From: Ricinus communis
Taxonomy: Eukaryota; Streptophyta; Magnoliopsida; Malpighiales; Euphorbiaceae
Assembly (NCBI RefSeq): GCF_019578655.1
Contig: NC_063257.1
Span: 15,934,001 to 15,998,000, forward strand
Length of the DNA: 64,000 bases
Direction: 5' to 3'
Shown: positions 44,583 to 56,016 of the stretch, piece by piece
Layout of the letters: the number at the start of each line of letters is the position of its first letter
Position numbering within the stretch: the stretch's first letter is position 1
Translations under genes and position numbers: made by a program
Notes under the pieces: generated by a model
Told to the model about the DNA's origin: nothing
What the model saw: only the letters and a program-made list of their open reading frames with translations
Database searches by the model: none

Positions 44583-45691
44583 TCAAGCCATGATAGGGGG
44601 TCAACGTGGGTTAAGTTTCTTTAATAACTTAAAAGAAGATAAATATGCATCATCAAAAATGAAAGGTGCATCTTAACTAGTAATTGAGTAAGAGGCCTAG
44701 CAATTTCAAAGAAATTCCTAATAAATCTTCTGTAGAACCCAACTAGGGGGTGGTAGCTTAGATATTGTTTCTATTTTAGCTCTATCGACTTCCATCCCTG
44801 CAAGTGAAATCTTATGCCCTAGAACAATTCCCTCTCTCACTATAAAATGACACTTTTCCCAATTTAGCATCAAGTTAGCCTAAATGCACCTAGCTAACAT
44901 GTGTTCTAAATTTGCCAAACAGTAAGAAAATGAATTACCAAAAATAGAGAAGTCATCCATAAATACCTCCATCGACTCCTCAATCATATCATCAAAAATG
45001 GCCATCATACACCGCTAAAACGTAGCCGGCGCATTGAATAGACCAAAGGGCATCCGTCTATAAGCAAATATCTCGTAGGGGTAGGTGAAAGTCGTCTTCT
45101 CTTGGTCTTCAGGTGCAATTGGGATATGGAAATACCCTGAAAACTATCAAGGAAACAGTAAAACATATGTCCTACCAATCTTTCTAACATCTGATCAATG
45201 AAAGGAAGAGGGAAGTGATCCTTCTGAGTTGCATTATTAAGCCTTCTGTAATTGATGCAAACTCGGAATCCCGTAACTGTCCGTGTAGGTATCAGCTCAT
45301 CCTGCTCATTGCGAATTACTGTCATGCCTCCTTTCTTCAGCACAACCTGCACAGAGCTCACCCAAGAACTGTCAAAAATAGGATAAATCAATCCTGCATC
45401 AAGGAGCTTAATTACCTCCTTTTTCACTACTTCCTTCATGTTCGGGTTAAGCCGCCTCTGTGGCTGAACTATTGGTTTATAGCTATCCTCTTTAAGAATC
45501 TTATGAGAACAGAGACTAGGGTTGATCCCGGGAATATCAACAATCTTGTAGGCAAAGGCCTTCTTATACCGTTTGAGTGCATCTAGAGTTTTTGCTCGCT
45601 CCTCAAGTGTCAAATATGCTGCAATAATCACTGGCAATTTTTCTTCCTCATCCATGAATCTATAGCTCAAGTGCTTATCTAACTCCTTCAA
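44583..45691 (-). pseudogene. Reverse transcriptase of element E
   Basis: The frame at 45005-45691 carries the linker LDKHLSYRFMDEEEKLPVII, the start of RT (NPNMKEVVKKEVIKLLDAGL), and FRVCINYRRLNNATQKDHFP. A frameshift follows near 45140. The continuation at 44700-45004 holds the active-site MEVFMDDFSIFG and the thumb KCHFIVREGIVLGHKIS-like segment. Both catalytic Asp are present. The RT-to-RNase H junction near 44600-44750 is damaged. Confidence 0.85.
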
Positions 45692-46500
45692 TTCTAAGAC
45701 CAGGGGGTCCTCGAAAGAAGACTTTACTTTTTTTGCACTTCTGACCTGTCAAGAGAAAGAAAAGGATCAGTAGAACAGCTAGGCTCAGTAGCCAACAAAC
45801 TAGCAAGCTGCTCCAACACTTGCTCATTGGACAGCTCCTCCTCCTCTCCTTACAAAGCTACCTGCAAAGGATCATCAAGCAATATTTCTTGTAAAAGAGA
45901 CTCAATAAAATCATCTAGAATATTAATAGAAAACACAGCATCATCATGGTCTAAAAAGTGTCTCATAATAGTAGCTAGGTTGAAGGTAATGGTCTCATCA
46001 TCTACCCTAAGTTGAAGTTTTCCACCACAAACATCTATTATAGCCCTAGATGTTGCAAGAAAGGGTCTACTTAGGATCAAAGGCACAGTACTCTCACCTT
46101 CCATGTCTATAACTACAAAATCTATAGGAAAAATAAACTTATCTACCTTAACAAGCACATCTTCAATAATACCCCTAGGAATCTTAACAGTCCTATCAGC
46201 TAACTGAATGCTCATCCTAGTGGGCTTAGGTTCGCTCAAACCTAACTTATCAAATAGACTAGTGGGCATTAAATTTATACTAGCTCCTAAATCAGCTAAT
46301 GCACCACTAATAGATAAATCGCCAATTATGCAAGGAACAGTAAAACTCCCTGGATCTCTCCTTTTGAGTGGCAGCTTGTTCTGAAGAATAGCTGAACACT
46401 CCTCGTTTAGAGTCACTAGTCCCAAATCCTCCAGCTTCCTTTTGTTACTCAAGATTTCCTTTAAGAACTTGGCATACTTCGGCATCTGCGAAATAGCTTC
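45692..46500 (-). pseudogene. Aspartic protease of element E
   Basis: A 211-residue open frame (45850-46485). It starts with MPKYAKFLKEILSNKRKLED, then RRDPGSFTVPCIIGD, and the active-site region GALADLGASINLMP. The usual D(S/T)G is DLG here, as is common in Athila-type proteases. ADRTVKIPRGIIEDVLVKVD, VPLILSRPFLATSRAIIDV and QLRVDDETITF follow. It would process Gag-Pol. It is the most intact protease in the window. The linker to RT (45692-45849) is frameshifted. Confidence 0.88.
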
Positions 46501-46865
46501 AACAAAAGGTAAGTTAATACGCAGTTGTTTAAATAAGTCAAGAAACTTACCAAACCGCTTATCAACCTTCTCCTACTTAAGTCGAGCAAGGTAGGGGACT
46601 AGTGGTTGGTACTCTCTCATAAGGCTCTTCTAACTGTCTTCCACCTTCTCTTCTTCCATCGTCTCAGGCTTTGGCTCCTTCCTAGCTGGCTTATCCTGCA
46701 TGGAAACATCATCATCATCAGCTAATGGTAGAGAGCTAGATAATTGTTTATCTGATTACAAGGTGAAAGCCTTGCAATGCTCCCTTGGGTTTAACTCTAT
46801 TATGCTAGGGAGCAATCCTTGCGGCCTCTCAAATAGAATTTTAGAAATCTGCCCAATTTTTAGTC
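46501..46865 (-). pseudogene. Gag C-terminus of element E, truncated
   Basis: Minus-strand fragments include LKIGQISKILFERPQGLLPS-like sequence (46800-46865). The ITLRSG motif is degenerate (KAFTL, a stop, SDKQ, about 46755-46775). A FGKFLDLFKQLRINLPFVEAI-like stretch follows near 46500-46560. Homology ends at about 46865, so most of gag, the primer site and the 5' LTR are gone. Confidence 0.7.
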
Positions 46866-47683
46866 CTATTGGAAATTCTCTATCACCATATATCATTGAA
46901 TTTTTCTAACTTTAGAAAATAATCATTTGAAATGCAATTGAAGATTAATTGAACATCACAAATTATGATAACATGATTGTTTTATATAGGAAAAAAATAC
47001 ATTTTGGCTCCTAATGTTTGATACGAGAAACGAATTAGCTTTAAAACTAATGCAATTAAGTTCTTAACATTTAATAAAGTGTTAATTCAGACTCCTCATT
47101 AAATGAAAAAATAAATATTTGTTAATTTACGGTGATGTGGTAATTTCCCTTTTTGACTTCTAAAAGAGCGAGACCCACCATATAGTCATGTCACTCAATC
47201 CCTTCTTCCTCCTCATTTTATACAGTACAATTTATTATTTGTAAACCTACCATTACAATAATAAAGAAAATGATCCATTTTCTTTATGAGGGACACAAAG
47301 ATCGCAGTGTTACAAAGGTGAGCGTCAGTCTTAGGAGAGGCAAATTTCTTTTGCGGATTGTAACCATGGACGCCGATGGTGGTAATGATTACAAGGAAAT
47401 ATCCAATGTCTTCTATTTGAAGAGCCCAAGGTGATTTTTTTTAAGGAGGAGTTCTTGGAGAACAACTTGAGTTCAAGGTGGCACTAATTAACATATTGTT
47501 TTTTAATGCTTAAGTACAGGAATAGTTTTTATCACCTCTCTTTCTCTTTCTCTCTCTTTTCTTTTTTAATTACGTTACGTGAAATATATGATAAAATAGA
47601 ATAATTGTAACAGTGCTTGATGGGTTTAAAATAGAATAATTGTTTAATCAAATAGAAAGCTAGATTCATAATTGTTTAACTTG
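46866..47683. other. Unassigned AT-rich intergenic stretch
   Basis: No gene is recognised. A short plus-strand frame near 47353-47420 (VTMDADGGNDYKEISNVFY) faintly recalls the first motif of plant pectinesterases, but too little is present to claim it. TC-rich low complexity lies at 47539-47565. Confidence 0.35.
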
Positions 47684-48290
47684 TTAATTTTCTAGTGCCA
47701 ACTTTCTTGGATTTAGTGACTTTTGTATAGCAGTGAAGACTTCATAGTGAATCAAGTCATGCTTTTTCAAATACTCATTCAAGAACAACTGCAAATTGCT
47801 TCCGTTAACTGTAATACATGATTGCAAACCCTCAGTCAAAAATTTTATAGTGTTGTTAGCCATCAAATTCTCAAGTTGTGCCATCATTGTTTGTAAATGA
47901 AAATCACTAATTAATTTTTGCATTGAATCAGTTGTCTTTCTTTTACTTCAAATTTTCCAACTACCTCTCTTTCATTCCAAGCTTGTCCAAGGGCTCTTCC
48001 AATGATCTTATGAGTAAATCAAGATACTTAGCTCTTTGCTGAAATTCACACTTTATTCTTTTCATTGAATCCAACTCGACCTCTTTCATTGTGAGAATAT
48101 CACAGTATTGTTCCAAATATTTTTCCACCCTTTCAAGGTTCTTGTCTCTTTTTATTCAAGCTCTTCAGACCAGTTTGTAATTGATGTTTGGATTGAATTT
48201 GTTGAATCTTTAAAGCTTCAGGTTCCTCATCATACTCTTGGATTAATTTAGTGGCTTCTCATTAAATTGAAGTTCTTCATTTTGTTATTG
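47684..48290 (-). pseudogene. FRIGIDA-like protein pseudogene fragment
   Basis: On the minus strand a 79-residue frame contains NGSNLQLFLNEYLKKHDLIH and EVFTAIQKSLNPRKLALEN. This matches the start of the FRIGIDA-like domain (LQ.FLNEHLK.HDL...EV..AL..S.DPAKLVLD). Upstream (47930-48290) broken frames show a charged coiled-coil pattern with SLEEPLDKLGMKER-like and FEVKERQLIQ-like strings, as in the N-terminal part of FRIGIDA-like proteins. Family members act in nuclear flowering-time and related complexes. Frameshifts and the missing C-terminal half make this a relic. Confidence 0.6.
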
Positions 48291-48519
48291 ATAACTATGT
48301 CGATAAAGGTAAGCTATCAACAAGGTGTTCAAATCTGATCCGAGCTCTGATGTACCTGAAATAATAGTTAAAAAACATCGGACGGATTGTCCGGCCACTC
48401 ATCTGATTGCTAAGTCAGTAATGATTTTAAATTGTAACATATATAATAATTGTAGAATAATGTATGTACTTGACATATTATATCACAGTTATTTATATAG
48501 AGACTGAAGGTGATATCCT
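48291..48519. other. Short spacer left of element G
   Basis: AT-rich, no signal. The element G LTR begins after GATATCCT. Confidence 0.4.
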
Positions 48520-50027
48520 TGATATTACACATGTTTGCATGCTTGATTTTGAGTTATTTTTAGAGCAATTTATGTGTTTTTGTATTAGAATCACCATGTT
48601 TTAGTTTCCTTTGTGTCTCAGGTGTTTTTCTAGGCACATCATCAAAGTTAGAGAGAAATCGAACTAGAATTAGAAAAAAACAGATGAATCGGGCGCGTTA
48701 GACTATTCAACACGCCTTGCCAACACGCTCGTGCTGACGAGCATGGCCAAGGTCAGAGGGCGTGCTGAAATGCCTTACCTATGGCGAAAAGAAGTGATTT
48801 GCAACACGGTTCCCGAGAGTGACATGGTCTAGGAGCATGTCTGTGCTGAGGAGCACGGCCTAAATTCAAGCTGTGTTGAAGAAGGCCAAATATACACGTT
48901 TAGATCAACAAGGCATGGATCCAGGCCGTGCTGACCAACACGGCCAAAATCCAGGCCGTGTTGGATCCTAAAATCTAAGTTAAAAGAAAAGAAAAATAAA
49001 GAGAGCGGTACACAGAGAAAGACATAGAAATAGAATTTGGCATATTCAAGATAGACCTTGAGACCTAACATCTAAAAGATCAAGAAGAGGAAAACGAAAA
49101 TGAATTCCACTTCAACATCATCAAGATAGCTACTCTTGAGGATTAGATCAAAGATTCAAAGGAAAGAAGAAAGAGATCTTGAGCTGTAGAGTTTGGATAT
49201 AGAGTTATTCAAGAGGGGATAGCATCTCACAATTTTACAAAAGGGTGTTCATATTCTTTTCATTTCTTGTCTACGTTATATTCAATTCTTGTATTAGTTT
49301 AATCATGAACATGTGTAACTAATTCTATTAAACCTATTTGGGGGTGATCTTTAGCCATGCTAGGCTTGTTTTGTGGTTAATTGATTGGATTATCGATTTA
49401 AGATTGTAGTTTTCATTCAAGTATAATAAAATCTATTGTTTCTTCTTCATTGTTGAATCAATCTGAAAACTCCTTTGTAATTGAGAAATTCAATAGAGTT
49501 TGGACAACTGCTTGTATGATTAAGTGATTTGCCTTAGAGATGAGTGTAGTAACTTACTGGAATAAGAACTAGACATTCTTATTAGTGGTAATTTAGAGAT
49601 TAATGCTATTCTAAAATCAATTGTTAGGAAGAGATTCTGACTTTAGATCTTTAGGATTAGAAATTGGTTAACTCGAGAGAGAGGCCAATTCGTTTAAGAA
49701 ATTATCTACAGATCGTAATTCTTAATCAATCAATTCATAATTTATTATTTATAAGCCGGCTAACTAAAGTGATCCCCAATTGGATTAACTCATCTTATTA
49801 TCCTTTTTCAACTTTCATTCTCTTTGTTAAAATTTAGCTTTCAATTGCATTCTTAATCATTTTTAGTTAATAATCTTCACCCCTTTTGATCGGTTAGATA
49901 ATAGAAATAGCGTAGTAGGAGTAGTTTCTCAGTTCCCGTGGGATACGATATTGATACTTGCCATAGCTAGATTACATTCGATAGGTGTACTTGCCTGTAG
50001 ATTGCTAGTTGTGTTTAGCACACATCA
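48520..50027 (+). repeat. 5' LTR of element G
   Basis: Starts TGATATTACACATGTTTGC and ends CACATCA, 1508 bp, six bases before a tRNA-Asp-type primer site. Half-site array at about 48690-48970. It is a different family from the B, C and F LTRs but has the same architecture. Confidence 0.88.
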
Positions 50028-50033
50028 AGTTTT

Positions 50034-50051
50034 TGGCGCCATTGCTGGGGA
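50034..50051 (+). other. Primer-binding site of element G
   Basis: TGGCGCCATTGCTGGGGA: tRNA-Asp type with two substitutions. Confidence 0.82.
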
Positions 50052-50183
50052 ACTTTATTTTGAGAAATAGTATGAACTGTGTGTTCTTGTTAATTTAACC
50101 ATTTATTCTTTATTCTTTATTTTTTTCTCAATTCTATTCTTTTATTCATTGTGTTGTTGGTTATTTGTTGTTTTAGGTAGTGT

Positions 50184-50690
50184 ATGACCAGGAGGTCCAA
50201 CCCTGATATAGTAGACCCTCTACTAGAACCAGGGCGATCCCTCAGGCAATTGAGGAAGCAATTGAACATAGAGGAAGAAGAGATTCAGGTTGAAAAATCC
50301 GTACACGAGAGTGAGTTGGAAAATATTATAGTAGAGATGGTAGATGCCAACGACAACAATGACAATAATCGAACGATTATAATTTTGTGAAACCATCGCT
50401 GAAGAAGACGCGAACATGCATTACGAGACCGGCTGTTGCTGCCAATAATTTTGAATAAAGCCTAATGTGGTTCAAATGGTGCAACAAATGGTTCAGTTTG
50501 AAGGCTTGCCAGATGAGGATCCTAACACACAAATAGCAAGTTTCTACGAGATTTGTGATACCTTCAAGATTAATGTGACAACAAACAACACAATTTGTCT
50601 CCGCTTGTTCCCATTTCCTTTGAGAGATAGAGCAAAGCGGTGGCTACAGTCACTACCTCCTAACACTATCAATACCTGGAATTCTTTGTG
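50184..50690 (+). pseudogene. Gag stub of element G
   Basis: ATG at 50184 begins MTRRSNPDIVDPLLEPGRSL, then QLNIEEEEIQVE. After a stop and shift near 50388-50460 it continues with [35 protein letters not shown] and RDRAKRWLQSLP. Homology ends at about 50690 in the middle of the Gag core. The rest of the element is absent. Confidence 0.82.
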
Positions 50691-51652
50691 AATGTAAAGT
50701 CTCTTAATCCTATTAGGATTAATCTTCTTGGTCATACAACAGAATCCTAGGTCGGGTCGGATTTCTAACTAGAGTCCGACTAAATCTTAGTCTTCAAAAC
50801 TTCTTGTTGTACTTGAATTTGGACTTAGTCAACCTCATGTTTCTTGGTTATGACAACTCGGCGCGCAATGCTCGTCCTACTCTTGTCTGCACGGCCTATT
50901 CTTTCATGCTCAGCCTATTCTTGTTTGGTCTACCTATATTTTCATTGTCGACTTATTCTCTCATAGTCAACATATCCTGTCATGCTCGACCTATATTCTA
51001 GTTAATTATCAATTATTAAAAAAATATATATATAAATATAAATTAACTATTATTATCTTTTTATTATTTTAAGTAATACCATGAACAAAAGTCCAATAAG
51101 AATAAAGAGTAAAAAAGAAATTGCCACATCTTTTTAATTAACGGGAGTCAACTTTTCTGTCTAATGGGTGCTAAAATGACACAAAAACATTTTTTTTCTG
51201 AGTTTGTTCTAAGAAATAAATTAAGGGTTAATATGCTCATCGGCCAAACTATTAGGAGTCAAAATGCACCTTCTTTCATTTTATATATAATGACCTGCCA
51301 CGGTGAAATGAGCCCACAACAAATTCAGAAACTAATCAACCTGTTCCTTTTTTTTTTACGTGCTTCTTGATATAATACAATATTTGAAAATGTTATAGTG
51401 GTCCCAATTGACAAAGCACAACTATTAAAAAGGTATTCATGGACCCTTATACCTTCTTTCAGGGTGGAATCTGTGAACCAATCGCAAGAAAGTAGGCCAT
51501 GCAGCAACCAATAGTAAAAGGATAAGGTTCCACGGGGGACTGAAAAAGAAAAGTGTTGAAATAATTCATGCTAGAAATATTCATCTTATATTCAAATTGT
51601 CATTATATAATAGTTAAGAGTGACAAGTGACAACAACTGAAAGAAAGAAAAT
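50691..51652. other. Intergenic region upstream of the CCT gene
   Basis: No gene seen. A TTTTATTATTTT-type AT block lies at 51010-51080 and a T-run at 51349-51357. A TATA-like TATATAAT at about 51604-51611 lies some 45 bp before the start codon at 51653 and could be the core promoter of the CCT gene. Confidence 0.4.
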
Positions 51653-51968
51653 ATGAAGTATAATTCACCCTTAAAAAACCCAAAGAAGGAAGAGGTAGAG
51701 GTGCCTGATGCCACTCTTGCTCAATTCTCCAACGTCAAGGAATCCTACAATGATTCCAATAGTGGAGGAATTGGTGCCATGGATGAATTAGAAGTATTTT
51801 TGGGCATTGAAGATGATAGTTTCTGCAAGGATAATGAGTACGGTACACTCAGTTGTGGTTTAATGGATTGGGAAGAAGAAACGCCAAACGAGAAAGATGA
51901 AGATGGCCCAGATAATAACTTTGAGAAAAGAACAAGAACGAGCTCCTTCTTTGAGGAAGAAAGCCCCC
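51653..51968 (+). CDS. CCT-domain gene, 5' exon (interrupted)
   Basis: ATG at 51653 opens MKYNSPLKNPKKEEVEVPDA. The frame continues acidic (AMDELEVFLGIEDDSF, GLMDWEEETPNEKDEDG) to SSFFEEESP at 51968, where the H LTR begins. Within the LTR the frame adds only a few residues before a stop at 51989-51991. No B-box zinc finger is visible, so this may be a CCT-motif (CMF) protein, or a CONSTANS-like protein that has lost its B-box or has it in an unseen exon. Acidic N-terminal halves are usual in this class. The link to the CCT exons at 59063-59846 is inferred from strand, position and matching composition. Confidence 0.6.
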
Positions 51969-52674
51969 TGTTAAGAACCTCCAAGGATTAGAACCACGAA
52001 CCCTAATGATTATGAACCCGTGAATTACTATCTTAGAAACCTAAGAACAAATTAAGTTTCAAAACCCAAGAACCGCTTAAATCAGATTGCAAGGTATGGT
52101 TGATCAAGATCAGAACCTAAAGAAAACTAAGTTCTTTAAACCCTAACCCTTAACACGCCACAAGGATAGATCAATTCCTTGATAAGTGGTTTATGCATTC
52201 AACAAGAATTCAAGAATTCAAGCAAATATGCAAAGGAAACAACTACTATAATTATATCAAAATTCAAAATTTCCAAAACACAACTTAAGGGGCTTTTTTA
52301 TAGCCACCTAACATAATAAACCCTAGTAAAACTATTAACCCTAGCTGCCACATAAGAAAAATAGGCAATAACATTATTCTGAACTTAAAGAAGAGATTTC
52401 AGCCCAAATATTAGCCCACATTAGTCTTCATGTATTTGGACTTGCAAAATATTAAATAAAGCCCATTCAGATGTGTCTTTACTTGGGCCTATCCTAGCAT
52501 GACCAATTGGGCTTCCTTGACTAGCCCAATCTTGCATATAGCCAATTAAGGCTTCTTGTAGCTTCTTGGACCTTGACCTTGTAATTGGGCCTTGTAGCAT
52601 GCTCAATGGATCCTTAGCTTTATCTTTGATTTTCTTGTTGTCCTCTCCATCAAGTCCATCTTTAAGCTTGGCCA
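51969..52674 (-). repeat. 3' LTR of element H
   Basis: 706 bp, the same length as 58357-59062, with about seven differences counted by eye. Minus-strand start TGGCCAAGC, end TTAACA. The pol frame runs into it and stops at 52421. Confidence 0.93.
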
Positions 52675-53720
52675 TCTCCATATCATTCCCTCCTTCTTTA
52701 GGATGATTCGTCCTCGAATCAAGTTCATCACCTACATTAAAAGGACTCAAATCAGCTACATTAAATGTACCACTCACATTATACTCACCTTTCAAATCAA
52801 TCTTGTAGGCATTGTCATTGATCCTCTCAAGGACTTGAAATGGACCATCACCCCTCGGACTTAGTTTAGACTTTCTTTGATTTGGGAACCTTTCTTTGCG
52901 AAATGCACCCAAACCCAATCTCCAAAGTTGGAATACCATTGGAATTCGTCCTTTATTAACCCTCTCGGCCACTTTTGCATTTTGCTTCTCCATTCTCTCT
53001 TTAACTTGTTTGTGTAGCTTTTTAACCAAATCTGCCTTAGAAGAACCTTCAACACTAACAAGCTTGTTAAGAGGCAAAGGAATCAAATCAATAAGAGTTA
53101 AAGGATTAAAACCATATACAATTTCAAATTGTGAAGTGTGTGTAGTGCTATGAACAGCTCTATTATATGCAAATTCAACATATGGCAACAAATCCTCCCA
53201 AGATTTTAAATTCCTAGAAATCAAAGCACGAAGCAATTGAATCAAAGTCCTATTCACAACTTCGGGCCTATCCGTCCGTGGATGGCAAGTAGTAGAATAA
53301 AGCAATTTAGTTCCTAACTTACCTCATAGCACACGCCAAAAGTGACTTAGAAATTTAACATCTCTATCACTAACAATGGTCTTAGGTACTCCATGCAAAC
53401 GCACAACTTCTCTAAGAAACAAATCAGCAATATGGACAAAGATCATCACTTTTATGGCAAGGGATAAAGTGAGCCATTTTACTAAACCTATCCACAACAA
53501 TAAATATACTATCTCTACCTTTCCTAGATCTCGGCAAACCAAGCACAAAGTCCATAGACAAATCTGTCCAAGGAACATCAGGAATAGGTAAAGGTGTATA
53601 TAACCCATGGGGTTGCAGTTTGGACTTAGCTTTCAAACACACAATGCATTGACCACAAATTTTATGCACATCACGTTTCATGCATGGCCAATAAAAATGC
53701 TCAATCAGAATATCATAAGT
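52421..53720 (-). pseudogene. Integrase of element H with tail extending into the LTR
   Basis: Minus-strand order: zinc-binding [12 protein letters not shown] (53640), core [16 protein letters not shown] with the first Asp, [16 protein letters not shown] with the second Asp (53340-53410). Next is CHPRTDRPEVVNRTLIQLLR carrying the Glu; the usual HPQTDGQTE is altered. The tail has KLSPRGDGPFQVLERINDNA, YNVSGTFNVADLSPFNVGDE and PITRSRSKKLQEALIGYMQD, and stops at 52421 inside the LTR. Frame changes occur near 53610 and 53310. It would insert H cDNA. Confidence 0.88.
52675..52697 (-). other. Polypurine tract of element H (inside the pol frame)
   Basis: Minus strand AAGGAGGGAATGATATGGAG lies just before the 3' LTR start. 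The pol frame reads through it (KEGGNDMEMAKL). Confidence 0.75.
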
Positions 53721-53723
53721 CTT

Positions 53724-55337
53724 TTACACCCCAAAATGACCCATTAAACCGCCCCCGTGTGCTTCTCTAACCAATACAGGCCGCAAAGAACAATTAGGAA
53801 TACAAAGGCGATTTTTCTTGAAAAGAAATCCCTCAAACACATAAAAATCAGCAAAAACAGCCCCATTAGCACAAGTTGTAAATATGCCGCTGAAATCATT
53901 ATCACTCACATACAACTCTTTTATGAACTCGAAGCCCAGTAATTTAGAATCAAGAGTAGTAAGTAAAGCATACCTTCGAGATAGTGCATCAGCAACCATA
54001 TTCTCCTTACCTTTCTTGTATTTGATCACATATGGGAATGTCTCAATGAACTCCATCCACTTAGCATGTCTTCGGTTCAGTTTGTCTTGCCCCTTGAGAT
54101 GCTTCAAACTCTCATGATCCGTGTGGATGACAAATTCTTTGGGCCATAAATAGTGTTGCCATGTTTGCAAGGCCCGAACCAAAGCATAGAGTTCTTTGCC
54201 ATAGGTTGGGTATCGAAGGGCTGCTCCATTTAGTTTTTCACTAAAATAGCATATAGGTCTGCCTTCTTGCATTAAAACAGCACCAATCCCAATGCCACTA
54301 GCATCACACTCAATCTCAAAGGTTTTGTCAAAGTTAGGTAAAACCAACAAAGGAGCAGCACACAACTTATCTTTAAGCATATTAAAAGCATGTTCTTGTG
54401 CATCACCCCAAGTAAACCCAACGTTTTTCTTGACAATTTCATTCAAAGGTGCAGCTATACTACTAAAGTCCTTAATGAACCTCCTATAGAAACTAGCCAA
54501 GCCATGAAAACTCCTAACTTGGCTAATGTTTTTAGGTGTTGGCCACTCCCTAATTGCTTTCACTTTCTCCACATCAACCTCGAGCCCCTTTGAACTAACA
54601 ATGAAACCAAGGAAATTAACTTTATCAATGCAAAAAGCACACTTTTTCAAATTGGCATACAATTTTTCTACCCTAAGAATGTCTAGAACCCTACGCACAT
54701 GCATGACATGATCATCAATGGACTTGGAATAAACTAAGATATCATCAAAATACACAACCACAAATTTACCAAGACACTCACGCAAGACATGGTTCATCAA
54801 TCTCATAAAAGTACTAGGTGCATTTGTAAGCCCAAACGGCATAACTAACCACTCATATAGACCGTGATTTAGTCTTAAAAGCCGTTTTCCACTCATCACC
54901 GCTTTCATGCAAATTTGATAATAACCGAACGCAAATCAATCTTAGTAAACAAACATGCACCATGCAACTCATCAAGCATATCATCTAACCTAGGAATGGG
55001 ATGATGATACTTTACCGTTATTTTATTGATTGCATGATACCACACACATTCTCCATGTGCCATCCTTCTTTGGAACCAAAATCACCGGAACCGCACAAGG
55101 ACTTAAGCTCTCACGCACATACCCCTTTGACATCAGTTCTTCCACTTGCCTTTGAAGCTCCTTTGTCTCCTCCGGATTACTTCTATAGGCTGGTCTATTT
55201 GGTATGGAAGCCCCGGGTATGAAGTCTATTTGATGTTCTATCCCTCTTTGAGGAGGTAATCCACTTGGCATTTCCTGGAAAGACATCAGCAAATTCCCGC
55301 AAAAGATTAGCAAACACACTCGGCAAGGAAAGATCAA
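53724..55337 (-). pseudogene. Reverse transcriptase and RNase H of element H
   Basis: A 394-residue open frame (53724-54908) contains [20 protein letters not shown] and the active site [14 protein letters not shown]. The thumb and connection are [20 protein letters not shown] and [20 protein letters not shown]. RNase H follows: [50 protein letters not shown], and [14 protein letters not shown]. The N-terminal RT part (55023-55337: [36 protein letters not shown]) is in another frame, separated by indels at 54909-55022. Confidence 0.9.
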
Positions 55338-55424
55338 GTTCAGTGAGTGTTCAAATATACATCTTTATAAGTAACAACAAATAACATCCGACTTGAATGA
55401 AATGCATGCCTAACTTCACTTTCC

Positions 55425-56016
55425 CTAGCCAAAAACTACCCTTTGCCTTTGTTTTCTCTTTAGGTCGAATCTCACCCTTTGGGTTTTCATGTTCCTTTTG
55501 TTATTTTCGGCCTCACGCCTCTCTCTTTCCAACTTACATTGGTCATCATACACTTCCTTAGGAGAAAGAGGTGTCAAAGTAACTTTTCTCCCATCCTTCA
55601 CAAATGAGTACCTATTTAGAAAGCCATCATGGAAGGCCCTCGTATCAAATTCCCATGGCCTACCTAACAAGATATGGCCAAGCATGCATTGGCACTACAT
55701 CACATAGCGCTTCATCCGAATATCTACCAATTGTGAAAGGTACAACAACTTGCTTATTCACTTTGATCTCACCACAATTATTTAACCATAACAATTTATA
55801 AGGTCTAGGATGTGGAATTAGATTTAAACCCAATTTTTCAACCATTAAAGTGCTAGTAACATTTGTACAACTACCACCATCAATAATAACAAGACAAGTC
55901 TTACCTTGTACATGGCATCTTGTGTGGAAAATGTTGTCTCTTTGCCGCTCCAAGGTATCATCTTCCTTCATTTGAACACTTAGTGTGTGCCTAGCCACCA
56001 AGAGCTCACCTCCCAT
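55425..56016 (-). pseudogene. Protease of element H
   Basis: Minus strand: RDNIFHTRCHVQGKTCLVII, then DGGSCTNVTSTLMVEKLGLN. The active-site Asp lies in DGGS, a form common in plant chromoviruses. Then GQILLGRPWEFDTRAFHDG-like sequence (55600-55685) follows, and a basic linker. A frame change occurs near 55665. It is separated from RT by a shift at 55340-55420. Confidence 0.82.

Noticed and set aside
47353..47420. Pectinesterase fragment
   Set aside because: Only about 20 residues with a weak motif and no further domain parts around it.
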